Source: Coenobita brevimanus (taxonomy: Eukaryota; Arthropoda; Malacostraca; Decapoda; Coenobitidae). From it: 64,000 nt of DNA. Below the pieces are notes generated by a model. It saw nothing but the letters and a program-made list of their open reading frames with translations, was not told the DNA's origin and made no database searches. Positions 43,430 to 55,289 of the stretch are shown here, piece by piece. Numbering within the stretch: the stretch's first letter is position 1; each line of letters opens with the position of its first letter. The stretch spans positions 36,870,103 through 36,934,102 of the forward strand of contig CM064653.1 of assembly GCA_032717465.1 (NCBI GenBank), given 5' to 3'. Position numbers and translations under genes: made by a program.

Positions 43430-44484
43430 GGTTTCTTTTACTCCTGTTACCCGTTTCGCCTGTTAAGCCGTCATACCCGTATTTACGGCTGTCTACTGAT
43501 GTCCCTCGTTTCAGTGATGTCTTATATTATTTCACCGCTGTCTGTTTCTGTTACATATATACTTTACTTCATTCTTTCATCGTGTACCTTAGCCCCCTTT
43601 CACTGCTGTCTATTGCATGTTGCCGTCACCCTTTTTACTGCTGTCTCTTGATACCTCTTCAGCCTTTCCTCATCCGCTTTGCTGTAATCCAGTGCTGTCA
43701 CTCATGTCACTGCTGTCTAACGCCGCCACATCCTCTGCTGCTCTATCGTTTACTTTAATCCTTTTCACTGGTTGCTGTCGCTGTCACCCGTTTCATATAT
43801 ATACTGTACTTTTCTCCCATTGACTTTAATTTTTCACTGCTGTCTATCGCCTTTACCGCGCTTTCACTGCTTGTTGCCTCATATACTTCGCTGCTCTGCC
43901 CTACGTATACTGTAATCTTTTATTTTGCTCTGCCACGTCATGTCACCCGTTTCACTGCCATCTGTTGTTGTTATCCGATTCACTGCTGCCGTTTTTATTG
44001 CAACCCCTTTCACTGCTGTCTCCTGTTGATTATACACTGATTTATGCACTGATTTCACTGCTCTAGACCCATAACCCATTATGTTGCTTTGTAGTTCGCC
44101 GTTTCACTGTTGATGTCACCGTTCCTGTTATATCAGTCTTCTGTTTTAATGTTGACCGTTCACTCGTTTCACTGCTGCTATCACTAATTTCACAGCTCTT
44201 GTTCTGTCATTTGTTTCACCGGTGCTATCATCCACTTCACCGTTGTATGTTGCTGTCATCTGTTTTAGCGCTGTCTGCCGCTGTTGTCCAAATCATTGCT
44301 TATCTGTTACTGTTTTATCGTTATTACCTTTTTGAATAGAGGGCTGTCATTTGCTTAAACTTGTTCCAGTGAAATTTTATTTATATACCCAAGGTCTCAC
44401 CGCTGTCTCTCACTGTTATCTTTTTCACTGCTGTCTGTGCTTTTGTTTCACTCCTGTCTTTATTAATACTCCTCTCTCTGTTGT
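43430..44484. repeat. TTTCACTGCTGTC keyword array
   Basis: TTTCACTGCTGTCTGTTGCT and TGTCACCCGTTTCACTG words, about 30 copies at irregular 25-50 bp spacing. The same word builds another array at 59240-59765. Confidence 0.85.
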
Positions 44485-44585
44485 AGTTTATTTTGTTCTT
44501 AATATTTCCCAACGATTTTATTCATCTATGGAGACTGAACTGAAGGGGTTAGAGATTGCCTTCATTAACCCCTTCATGACCCCGT
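44485..44585. mobile_element. M1 MITE, left arm and middle
   Basis: TTTGTTCTTAATATTTCCC, AACGATTTTATTCATCTATG, GAGACTGAACTGAAGGGGTT and GCCTTCATTAACCCCTTCAT. The inner and terminal motifs are adjacent here. Confidence 0.68.
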
Positions 44586-44974
44586 TAGGACCGCAGTTAC
44601 CCGCAACTAGGCTATTTATTCCATACATTGAAGCCTAGAGTGACCAGTCGCTCTTCCCTGGATGACATTATGCTGTGTGAGCATTAAACCTCAACCATTA
44701 CTTGGACTCGTATTTCTTGTGTGCCACATTTTTAAATTTGTTTTTCCTTCCTCTATTCATCTTCTAAATAAAAAATCCGGTTGGAATGCTTAAACCCGCC
44801 AAAACTCCAGTTCTGCCTTTGATGGTTATATGTATACATCCAACTTATTTATTTTATTATTTTATTTTTTTTTATTTATTGTTGGGGGATTACCTGAAAT
44901 TATTTGGTTTGTTGCTCGGTACAGACTTAGAGTACATGTTGGTAACGGTACATCACATGAGAGGATGTTGAGCG
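44586..44974. other. Unassigned DNA
   Basis: No gene or array. T/A-rich from about 44830 to 44885. Confidence 0.4.
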
Positions 44975-45044
44975 CCCCCACCTATTCAAGTTGAGGAAAA
45001 TCGACTGCAGCGGGCTGGAAAACGTCATCGTACTGAAGGGTTAA
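44975..45044. mobile_element. M1 MITE, right-arm end
   Basis: CCACCTATTCAAGTTGAGG, AAAATCGACTGCAGCGGG, and AACGTCATCGTACTGAAGGG then TTAA. Confidence 0.5.
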
Positions 45045-45217
45045 ATTCACAGCCGTTGCAGTTCATGCTGTTATCTACACAGCCTTTCAACTTTTTTTTT
45101 TTTCTGTCGTTCATTTCGTTGCTTACGTTTTTGTATACGATACCGGTGGAATCTCTTGGAGCGGCCCTAACCATCTGTCACTCACTAAAGTTTTTGGAAA
45201 CAAAGTGCTGCACTCCT

Positions 45218-45334
45218 GTAGACTTCAGCGACTATAGCGAGACCCCATATTACGGCCCTGAAGCTCCGGCTTCTCTCCCGTAGACTTTAGTGACTGTCTA
45301 TGCCCCATATTAGGGGTCTTTGAAGCTCACCTAT
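45218..45334. repeat. Two-copy tandem duplication
   Basis: GTAGACTTCAGCGACTAT, ACCCCATATTACGG and CTGAAGCTC recur as GTAGACTTTAGTGACTGT, GCCCCATATTAGGG and TTGAAGCTC. Each unit is about 55-63 bp. Confidence 0.7.
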
Positions 45335-45399
45335 TTGTTTAATACTGCTTTACTCATCCATCAGTCAAAATCTCACAGAATTTCTCTTCGCTCTTGGTA

Positions 45400-46745
45400 A
45401 TTTTTTAAGTGTTTTTAAATCATATTTTCTGCATTTTTTCCCTTCCTGCGTTGTCCCTTTTCCTGCATTTTACCATTTTCAGCTTTAATTTTTTTTCTGC
45501 ACATCCTATGAGCTTCATTTTCCATTATTTTATTTATTTATTTTTTGTTTTCGTTTTCCGCTTTTTTTCGTACTTATTGCATTTCCCCTAATTTTACATC
45601 CAGTTTCTGCAATTTCCTTTTCTTCTTCATTGCCCCCATATTTTTATATTATCTCATTTTTCCTATTACGATTTTTTTCTTGTCGTCTGCTAGTCTTCAT
45701 GTTTTCATTTGTTACTATTTTTTTCTTTTATTCGCTGTTCCCGATCTTCACTTTTTTTTTTTTTTACACTTTCCTCTGCTGCGTTTCATTTTTCTGCATT
45801 TTCCTCATCATCTTCCTTTTTACTACAGTTCAGTTTTTCTGCATTTCCCCTTCATTATCGTTTTTTAACCATTTTTTTTTTTTACCTTCATTTTCCTCAT
45901 TATCATTTTTTTACTCATTTGCTGCATTTTCCTCTCCTGCTTTTCCTTTTTTTCTTCATTTTGTCCTTTTTGTATTTTTCCCTTTTGTAAACTTTCCATT
46001 TTTTGCATATTCGCACATTTTCATTTTCCTCATATTTTGCCGTCACCTTTGTTTATTTTCTCCTTATTTCCTCTTTTTTTCAGTTTTTTTATATATTTAT
46101 TCCGCATTTACCTCTAAACATTTTCTCCGTTTACATCTTCCACTTTTTTTTCTTTCCTTCATTTCCCTTTTTCCTTCATTTCCATCTCCTGGCTTCATTT
46201 TCCTACCTTCATTTTCCCCTTTTCGACATTTCCCCTCTTCTTTCCTTTTTTTTAACAGTTTCCGCTTTTGGGCATTTTATTTTCCTGCGTTTTTCGATTT
46301 ACCGCATTTTCCTTTTCGTACTTCTCAGCTTTCTCCGCATTTTTTGTTTTTTTTAGTTTTCTACATTTTCTTAATTTTCTTCATGTCCTCTTTCCTCATT
46401 TTCCTTGTCTGCATTTTTCCCCTTTCTTTTCCCTTTCTTATAATTTACACTTTTTTACATTTTTCTTCATTTCACCTTTTCATTTTCTTTTTCATTTCAT
46501 TTTTTATACATTTCCCCTTTCTCATATTTCCATCGTATGTGTATTTTTCATTTTTTTTTTTTATATTCCCCATTTTATTGACCATTTTTTTTATTATTCA
46601 GCATTTCTCATTTCAGCATCATTGCACTTTTTTCATTTCTCAGTTGATTCAGTTTCTCCTTTTGCTTCATTTCCCTCTTTATTTTTTCCTTTTTCCTTCA
46701 TTCCCTCCGTTTCCCTAATATTCTCGTTTCTCTTTTTTCTTCCTT
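45400..46745. repeat. CATTTTCCTCATTTTC keyword array
   Basis: T-rich array over 1.3 kb with CATTTTCC, GCATTTTCC and TTCATTTTCCTC words and T-runs. It encodes spurious Phe/Ser/Leu frames. Confidence 0.85.
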
Positions 46746-46768
46746 CACTTTCAGTCACATCATTATTT

Positions 46769-46860
46769 CTCAACCCTTCAGTCCATTTTCTTTTTTTCTT
46801 TCTCTTTCAAACCTTTTTTTTTTTTTCATTTAGGAGAGCGCTCGTAGTGAAGAGGTTAAA
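46769..46860. mobile_element. M1 MITE, core replaced by T-runs
   Basis: CTCAACCCTTCAGTCC, then T-rich DNA, CATTTAGGAGAGCGCTCG and TAGTGAAGAGGTTAAAC. The CCAGACGATTTTATTCAGC core is lost to homopolymer T. Confidence 0.5.
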
Positions 46861-46876
46861 CTATTATGTCTGAATT

Positions 46877-47578
<702 letters not shown>

Positions 47579-47812
47579 TTACCTTCGCTAATGAAGTAAT
47601 GAAGTGGGACGGAGGTTATGCATTCACCTGTGTGTGTTTGTTTGTGTATAAGATACCTAAAAAAGTTTTTCTGGGATTGCATTGAAATTTGGTGGATAGG
47701 AGAACAGTAGATCATTGAAGAGTTTATTAGATTATGGAGTGAATTCGGATTCGGATGCAGGAATAAATGATGACTTATATTTGGCTTTGGCGGAGGTATG
47801 CGCTGTCTGATA
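47579..47812 (+). mobile_element. Widespread GGCGGAGGT-type interspersed repeat
   Basis: Order of motifs: GGAGGTTATGCATTCACC, TGTGTGTTTGTTTGTGTATA, GAAATTTGGTGGATAGG, TTATTAGATTATGGAGTGAA, TCGGATTCGGATGCAGG and TTGGCGGAGGTATGCGCTGT. I recognise this layout as a non-coding repeat found in many animal genomes; its class is not settled in my memory. Diverged copy. Confidence 0.65.
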
Positions 47813-47939
47813 TTGTAATAGGGCAGACTAAGACCGTAGAATTAATTGACTGTCTGACAGTTAAATTATTAGTCTGGTATTATTACTTTTCATGTATTCT
47901 TATTCCAGTTAACATATTTCAATTTGATACTTTATTGTC

Positions 47940-48175
47940 ACTCTAATTCATTTCCTTCAGTCATGTATTTATCTCATTTATTTTTATTCATTATTGTTCA
48001 TTGACCATTAACGCTACTCATCATTAATTCATCCAGTTATTCATCTGCCTAAAAGTGTTACGCATCTTTTATTCAGCCTGGTATTCATGCCTATTGTAGT
48101 TTATTTTTTCACGGAGATTTTTATTCATCTTTCACTCAGTCCCTTATTCATCAGCCATTTATTGTTCGTGTATGT
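47940..48175. repeat. TTATTCATC keyword array
   Basis: Words TTATTCATCTGCC, TTATTCATC and CATTCAC at irregular spacing. Confidence 0.7.
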
Positions 48176-48194
48176 AATCGACCCGTTCCCTCAA

Positions 48195-48455
48195 ACCTAG
48201 AAATCCTCCTACTTTCCACTCTTTCACATGTCACCACTTCTGCACCATTACCCACCGTCCATAATGAGTATTTGTTGCTTTCAGGACTTGTGTTGATGGT
48301 ATTTCTGGGATTTTTATATGGTATGTCGGTGGGTCTTCAGGAAATTTAGTAAGATCTATTTTGACAGTGCTTATCAGATTTTTCCATGCCCTGGGTTGGG
48401 ATGGAACTCGTACACTTTTCAAACACCAGGCCAGTTCTCTAACCAGTTGACCACT
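48195..48455 (-). mobile_element. tRNA-derived SINE, family S1, second copy
   Basis: Minus-strand A-box TGGTTAGAGAACTGG (about 48431-48445) and B-box GAGTTCCATCC (about 48398-48408). The body blocks CACATGTCACCACTTC, ACCCACCGTCCATAATGA and TATGTCGGTGGGTCTTC correspond in order to 7410-7535. More diverged than copy 1. Confidence 0.72.
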
Positions 48456-48539
48456 ACCGTCTTGTATTCAGTCTTGTTCACAATTTATTTTTCCTCAGTT
48501 TCCATTTTTAGTTTGTTATTTATCAACCATTAATTATTC

Positions 48540-48680
48540 ATTTACTTACAGTCCACCTGGTTATATAGTTACAGTATTTTAATAATCGATCGTATTATTC
48601 AGTATTACTCATCTCCCACTCACCGTTATTCGTCACTGTTATGCATCTTCCATTCACTTTTATTCATCTCCCGTTTATTA
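48540..48680. repeat. TTATTCATC keyword array
   Basis: TTATTCATCTCCC and CACTTTTATTCATC words. Confidence 0.7.
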
Positions 48681-48784
48681 TTATTTTTTATTACCTCCAA
48701 GCAGTGCAAATGGGTGCAAAGGAAAGCAAACAACAGCATCCCTAAAGGCTCTCTCGAAGCTGTTACAAAGACCTTTTTCTCGTC

Positions 48785-48965
48785 GGTTAAGGAAGCTCCC
48801 TAACACCTTTTCCTAAGCGACTTATTTTGCTTCTTACACCATGCCGCCCTCTTCTTCTTTACTTAAAAATCATTCTAACATCACTATACTCTGCACAAAT
48901 GACTCACAAAACGATATTAGCCATCCGTATCCAAAAATTAATCGGGAAGGAAGAGGTGCTAGGGT
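48785..48965. mobile_element. M2 MITE, copy 2
   Basis: Left end GGTTAAGGAAGCTCCCTAAC then ACCTTTTCCT; right end AAGGAAGAGGTGCTAGGGT. Interior blocks are shared in order with 38929-39117: AAGCGACTTATTTTGCTT, ATACTCTGCACAAATGA, ATATTAGCCATCCGTATCC. Confidence 0.82.
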
Positions 48966-49094
48966 AAGTAATGAAGCCCCCTCCCCACAGCAAGCCTAAT
49001 TATTCATCTTATCATTTATACATTATTCATCTACTCGTATTTTATTCAGCTTTATTCACCAGCTTTACTTTTTTTTCAGTTCTTACATTCTGAT

Positions 49095-49404
49095 TTGTGG
49101 TAGGTGGTGGCGACAGTCATCCACTCACTTCATGTAGTGCTGCCTACTTGTCACTTTTTATTACTACTCTTTCCTTCTCAGGTGGCTTTAAATATAGTGA
49201 CAAGCCTATTGGTTTCCTGTAAGCCAGGGAACCATTTACAACGCTGGGTGGTAACCATATAACCACCTTATACGTGTTCCCTACTTGTCAACAAGTGGGT
49301 TGGCGGAGAGTTAGTGCCCCTCCCTGTAAAACAACTAACCGAAAGACAAACGGCCACATTTTGCGGGATTATGGCGTCTGTCAGTAGGTAGATAGATAGA
49401 TAGA
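49095..49404 (+). mobile_element. Interspersed repeat D / SINE-like, copy 1
   Basis: AGTCATCCACTCACTTCATG, TAGTGCTGCC, GTGACAAGCCTATTGG and TTCCTGTAAGCCAGGGAA match 51380-51470 in order. It ends with GGATTATGGCGTCTGTCAG and a GATAGATAGATA tail, which suggests a retroposon 3' end. Confidence 0.55.
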
Positions 49405-51350
49405 AATTCTTATTCATGTCATGTATTGTTACTTTTCTGATCATTCACTGTAGCCTTAATTACTTTACATTATTTTCTTCTTCCATTTTGAGTTTCATCG
49501 TCCTTTATTATTTACTTGTCTTCATTGACCCATATTTGTCGGAAATTTACGTGTTATTCAGTTATTCGGTTTCCATTTTTATACATCTGCCAGTTTATTG
49601 TTATTCATCTGTTTATATTTTGCTTAGTCTTATATACCTACTGTTTATTTGTAATTTTCCTTCACTTATTCAGTTGTTATACATTGTTATTCATCCGTTC
49701 ATATTTTAATTGGTCTTAATCTCCGTTTTTTTTTATTTTTTTTTTTAGCCATATCAACCATATAATATTATACGTGTTACATTCTTATTCATTTGGCGTT
49801 AATTGTTATTTATCTACTCATACTCTGTTCAGTCATTCACCTACCTTATTTTGCTTGGCTTTCATTCAGTCTGTCATTCATCTCCTGTGCATTAGGATCC
49901 GTGTACTGGTCTATTATTCATTATTATTCATTTCTTGGCCATAGTAACGCATATACTCATCTTCCACAAATTGTTATTCATTTGCTAATCATAGTACTCA
50001 TCTACTTATCTCTCATGCATGATTATTCATTTGCAGTTTATAGTAGCCTGTCATTCATCAAGTCATTCATGCCGTTATACAGGCTCATTATTCATCCAGT
50101 GTTTTTCATTTGCCGATCATGTAGCCTGTTCTTGTCAGTTACTCATCTGCCATTTATTGTAACTCATATAGTCATTATTCATTCACTGTTATTCATCGGC
50201 CATTTATAGTAATTCATCCGCTTCATCTTGCTCATTGATTCAACTTATTCATTGTTATGCATCTTCGGTTCAGTATTATTCATCCACCAGTTACTGTTAA
50301 AACCAGATCTTCCATCCGGTTATTCATCTGGTGTATATTATTATTCATTTGTTCATCATCCATTCAGCGTGTTATTCAGTTAGCGCTTTATTCATCTTTC
50401 AGTTAGTGTTATTCATCTGCTGTTTATCATTCACTCATATTAACCTTCTCTTCAGCCTGTTATGCATTTATCATGTGTTTTTATTCACATTTCATTTATT
50501 AAGTAAGTTTTTTGCCAATTTTCACTCCTTTTATTCATCAGATATTCAGTCATACATTTTGACTCATATTTCAAGTACAATATTGTTAATCTGTCATTTT
50601 TTTTCCAGTCATGTATTCATCTTCAATTCAGCTTGTTATTCACTTCCCATTTACTGTGGCTTATCGTTCAACTAGAGTGTTATTCATCTGTCAGTTTTCA
50701 TTCATCTCTCCATCATCCATCTTTCAGTTATGTTATTCATCTGTTATATTTCACTCATTTCTTCATCTCCCATCCAGTCAGTTATTCATTCGCCTTTTAT
50801 TCTTGTAGCCATTGTAATTCATCTGCCATCTTGACTTTATTCATCTTTCATTCACTGTTATTCATCTGCCAGTTTTTACTCATCTATTCATCTTTCATTC
50901 ACTGTTATTCTTCTGTCAGTTTTTACTCATCTATTCATCTTTCATTCAGTTATTCATCTGCTAGCTTTTACTTATCGATTCATCTTTCATTCACTGTTAT
51001 TCATCTGCCAGTTTTTACTCATATATTCATCTTTCATTCACTTATTCATCTGCCATTTTTTACTCATCTGTTCATCATTAAAGAGTTTATTAGATTATGG
51101 AGTGAATTCATCCGCCAGTTTTTACTTGTCCATTCATCTTTCATTCACGTTTTTACTCATCCATTCATCTTTCATTCACTTATTCATCTGCCAGTTTTTA
51201 CTCATCCATTCATCTTTTATTCACATTTATTCGCTAGCCATTTTATTAATTTTCATCTTTCAGTAAGTGTGTCATTTTAGGTCATCTGTTAATTTCCAGT
51301 CATTCTTATATTCAGTTGTTGTGACTCATGATTATTATGTGATTCCTCTG
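49405..51350. repeat. TTATTCATCTGCC keyword array, main block
   Basis: About 2 kb of TTATTCATCTGCCAGTTTTT, CATTCATCTTTCATTCAC and related words. The most regular part is at 50820-51200, where CACTGTTATTCATCTGCC and TTTTTACTCATCTATTCA alternate. A 36-nt piece of the repeat at 47579-47812 is embedded at 51074-51109. Confidence 0.85.
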
Positions 51351-51371
51351 CCTTTTTTTTTTTTCCCCCAT

Positions 51372-51670
51372 TCACGTTCACCATCCACTCACTCGATGTA
51401 GTGCTTTCTTTAGGTGAAGCTGCACTGTGACGAGCCAAATGGATTCCTATAACCCAGAAAACTCATAGTTGGACGCCTGGTGGTCTAGTGAGTTTGGGTC
51501 CATAAGACTTTAAAGCGAAGGAGTGTTTGTGATTTGCTGCTCACATAATGCCGCTCAGGGATGGGGGAGGCTGGTCACTCGCCTTAAATGTCATGTTCGG
51601 ACTTGGAATAGCCTAGCCCCGGTCCCCTACGCTACTAGTAGAGCAATAAACGACTGAATGGTGAATGGAG
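51372..51670 (+). mobile_element. Interspersed repeat D with SINE tail T
   Basis: CCATCCACTCACTCGATGTA and TGACGAGCCAAATGGATTCC match 49110-49220. A tRNA-like A-box GGTGGTCTAGTGAGTTTGGG begins at about 51480. The 3' end AATAGCCTAGCCCCGGTCCC (from about 51607) is tail T, shared with 9186-9250 and 12140-12190. No clear B-box at the expected distance. Confidence 0.6.
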
Positions 51671-51699
51671 AATTAAATAACTTCCTACTCATGCATTCA

Positions 51700-52170
51700 T
51701 TGGCCGTAAATTCTTACTTGCCTTTCAGTTGTTGTGTTATTCATCTGCCATTCTTCACGTATGTATTCATCTTTCATTAACCTGTTATTCATTTGTCATT
51801 TATTAACTCATCATCTACCATGAGCGTTTTTCATGTATCCTGGTTTATTCATCCTTAGTTCCTTCACTCTCTGTTCATATCCTTTGTTATTCACTGTTCA
51901 TGTCCTTCGTTATTCGCTCTCTCTTCATGTCCTTTATTAATCACTCTATTCATGTCCATCGTTATTCGCTCTCTGTTCATGTCCGTTGTTATTCACTATC
52001 TTCATGTCCTTTATTCACTCTGTCCGTGTCCTTCGTTATTCACTCTCATGTCCTTTGTTATTCACTCTCCCCTGCAGCGATCTCATTCATGCATTCATTC
52101 ACGGGGAGCCATATACTCAATTCTAATCCACCTGTGCGCTATACACGAGTTTATTCAAAGGTCTTTTCAT
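51700..52170. repeat. TTATTCAC/TCATGTCC keyword array
   Basis: CATGTCCTTCGTTATTCACT and TCTCTGTTCATGTCC words at 51890-52070; looser TTATTCATC words around them. Confidence 0.8.
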
Positions 52171-52179
52171 TTTGCATTT

Positions 52180-52715
52180 TTTTCAGTTATTCATTGCGTG
52201 TTATTTTCATTTCAGTTATGCATGGCGTGTTATTTTCATTTCAGTTAGTCATTGCGTGTTATTTATTATCATTCGTTATTCGTTGTGTTATTTATTTTCA
52301 TTTTATTTATTCATTGCGTGTTATTTATTTTCATTTGTTATTCATTGTGTTGTTATTTTCATTTCAGTTATTCATTGCGTGTTATTTATTTTCATTTCAG
52401 TTATTCATTGCGTGTTATTTTCATTTCAGTTATTCATTGCGTATTATTTATTTTCATTTCAGTTATTCATTGCGTATTATTTATTTTCATTTCAGTTATT
52501 CATTGCGTGTTATTTATTTTCATTTCAGTTATTCATTGCGCATTATTTATTTTCATTTCAGTTATTCATTGCGTGTTATTTATTTTCATTTCAGTTATTC
52601 ATTGCGTGTTATTTTCATTTCAGTTATTCATTGCGCATTATTTATCTTCATTTCAGTTATTCATTGCGTGTTATTTTCATTTCAGTTATTCATTGCGTGT
52701 TATTTTCATTTCAGG
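52180..52715. repeat. 29/33-bp satellite
   Basis: Unit CAGTTATTCATTGCGTGTTA then TTTTCATTT (29 bp), or the same with an extra four-base TTTA-type insert (33 bp), in about 17 copies. The 33-bp form gives an 11-residue peptide period in one frame. Not coding: the same array is open in several frames and has no partner exon. Confidence 0.93.
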
Positions 52716-53830
52716 TTTAACCCACTCGCTTCCTACCCAACTGATCATTCACTTTTTTATTCACGGGCATTCATTATTTATTTTCTTCGCTTATTCACCC
52801 ATTTTCATATTCACTAACTCCTTTACCTTATTCACCAATCCACTTACCTATTCACTCATTTACTTGCTTATTTATTTGGTCATTCACTTTTTATTCACTG
52901 ATGGATTGACTTTCTTATTTAGTAACTCTTTCACTTCTTATTCACGAATCCAGTAGTTCTTACTCACTTTGATTCATTTTTTTTCATTGCCATTCATTTT
53001 CATAAACACCAATTCACTCTCATTCGCTAATTCATTCATACTGATTCACTAACCCATTCATATTTATTCATCGACCCATTTACTCTTATTCATTTACCAG
53101 TTAGCTATTTATTCAGTTATTCACGTTTTTATTCATTGGCTGTTTTATTCTTATTTACTCATACTGATGACTGACCCATTCATGCTTATTCACTTATTCA
53201 TTCATGTTATTCATTGACTCATGTACTCTTATTCTTTATCCCATTCACTCCCCTATTCACTGGCTCATTCTTTGTCCTATTCCTTAGTTCATTCACTACA
53301 TCCCGTTAGTGCCTATTTCTGACCCATTCAGTTTCTTATTCACTGACGCATTGACCTATTTACTCATTCATTTATTCATTAATGTTCTTATTCATTGACT
53401 TGTTCACATAGTCATTCACATTTTCAGTCACCGACTCATTCACTTTCGTATTCAGTAACTCATTCATTTTTTATTACATTCATTCATTATTTTTCATTAA
53501 GCAGTTTGAGATCTCTTTCACTAACTCTTTCCTTTTCTTTTGTGCTGACTTATTCACTCTTATTCACCAGTTCATTCATATTTATTCATTTCCTTTCACG
53601 TTGTTATTCACTGACTCATTTACTCTCATTCATTAGCCAGACCATTCTCTTCATCATCGACTTATTCACTCCAAAATGCTCATTCACTTTTATACACAGA
53701 TCCATTGATACATATTCCAGACTCATGCATAATCTTATTCACTGACTCACTGTTATTCATTAATTCATGCTTGTTATTCATTAGCCTATTCACGTTCCTT
53801 CTTATTGATATTTACTCATCCAGTCGTATT
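52716..53830. repeat. TTCACTxATTCA keyword array
   Basis: TTATTCACTGACTCATTCAC, CCATTCATATTTATTCA and similar words, irregular over 1.1 kb. Confidence 0.82.
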
Positions 53831-53831
53831 T

Positions 53832-53834
<3 letters not shown>

Positions 53835-53914
<80 letters not shown>
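53835..53914. repeat. (CA)n microsatellite
   Basis: About 40 CA units. Confidence 0.97.
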
Positions 53915-53915
<1 letters not shown>

Positions 53916-53919
53916 TCGG

Positions 53920-55262
53920 TTTTTCTCCATCTTTTATTCCGTCTTCGTCTCACTTTTATTCTTCCTCTTCTCCTCTTGCTCATCTCTCTCCTCTTGCTCA
54001 TCTCTCTCCTCTCCTCCCCTCTCCTCTCCTCCGCTCTCCTCTCCTCCCCTCTCCTCTCCTCTCCTCTCCCTCTGTTTCTTCCATCTGCTTTTTCCTACCG
54101 AGATTTTCCTTCCCTCCTCTTTCCTCTGAACATCTCTTCCTCCTTCCGTTTTCTCTCTTTACCTTTTCTGTTTTCCCCTCCTCCCCTTGCCTTCTCTCCA
54201 TCTCCTCCCCCCCCTTTCTTTCTCTCTCCCCCTCCTCGCTCCTATCATCTTTCTTACCCCTTCTTTTCTCTCCCCTCTCTCCCCTTCTCACATTTCACTC
54301 CCTTTTCATACCTCGCCCCCACACCCCCTCTCACGTCTCTTTCCCCTTTCCTTTCGTCCCCTTCCCTCACCCCTTTCACCCATGTCCTCTCACTCCTCTC
54401 TCTCCCCTCCCCTCCCAACCTATTCTCCTTTCCCCTCGTATCCCCTTCCTTCCTATTCTCCGCCTTGCTTCTCCATACACCCATTTCCCCCTCACCCCCT
54501 CACCCATTTTTTTTCCTGACCCCTTCCCTCTTTTTACTCACCCCCTTCCCTCATTTCCCCTCACCCCTTCTCCCCTCTTCCCTTTCTCCACGTCTCTTCA
54601 CTTCCGCTCTTTTCCCCTCATCTTTCTTTGCTTTTCCCGATTCTTTTCCCTTTCTTTCCCCCTTCTTACTTCTTGCTCGCCGCTTCCCCTCATCCTTCCT
54701 CTTTTCTTCCCTCCCTCTTTTTCCCCTTTCTTTTTCCTCCCCCCCTTCTTTTCCTCCCCTCCTCCTCATTTTCCTCCCTTTACCCTTCCTCCCACCCTCC
54801 CTTCTTCCTCCTCTCCCGCCACCCTCCTCCACTTCCCCCTCATCATCTCCTTCCGTCTCGACTTTCCTCTTTTATCCTCACCTTCCTTACCTTCCCCTCT
54901 CCTTATCCTCTTTTCCCCTCAACCTTCCTTCCTTCTTGTCCCTCTCCCTCTCTCCCGTCCCCTCTTCCCCTGTTCTCGACTCCTCCCCTCTCTTCCCCTC
55001 ACCTCCTCCCCTCTCTTCCCCTCACCTCCTCCCCTCTCTTCCCCTCACCTCCTCCCCTCTCTTCCCCTTACCCCTTCCCCTCTCCTCTCTTCACCCCCTT
55101 CTCTCTCTCTCCCCCTCACCCCCTCCCCTCTCTCCCCCTCCTCTCTGCCCTCACGCCGTCCACTCCGTCCCCTCACCCTTGCTTCCTTCTTCCCCCTCTC
55201 CCTTGCTTCCTTCTTCCCCCTCTCCCTCTCGCCCCCTTCCCTCCCCCTCCCCCATCCTTTCC
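53920..55262. repeat. C/T-rich tract with 24-bp minisatellite
   Basis: Pyrimidine tract. At about 54985-55075 a 24-bp unit, CTCACCTCCTCC then CCTCTCTTCCCC, repeats four to five times. TCTCCTCTCCTCCCC units lie at 54005-54070. Spurious frames of several hundred codons. Confidence 0.9.
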
Positions 55263-55289
55263 AATGGGTGAGTAGTGTTGGCATAGTGA

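Noticed and set aside
51900..52817. Frame of about 300 codons with an 11-residue repeat
   Set aside because: The periodicity is that of the 29/33-bp DNA satellite. Two other frames are also open over the same array.
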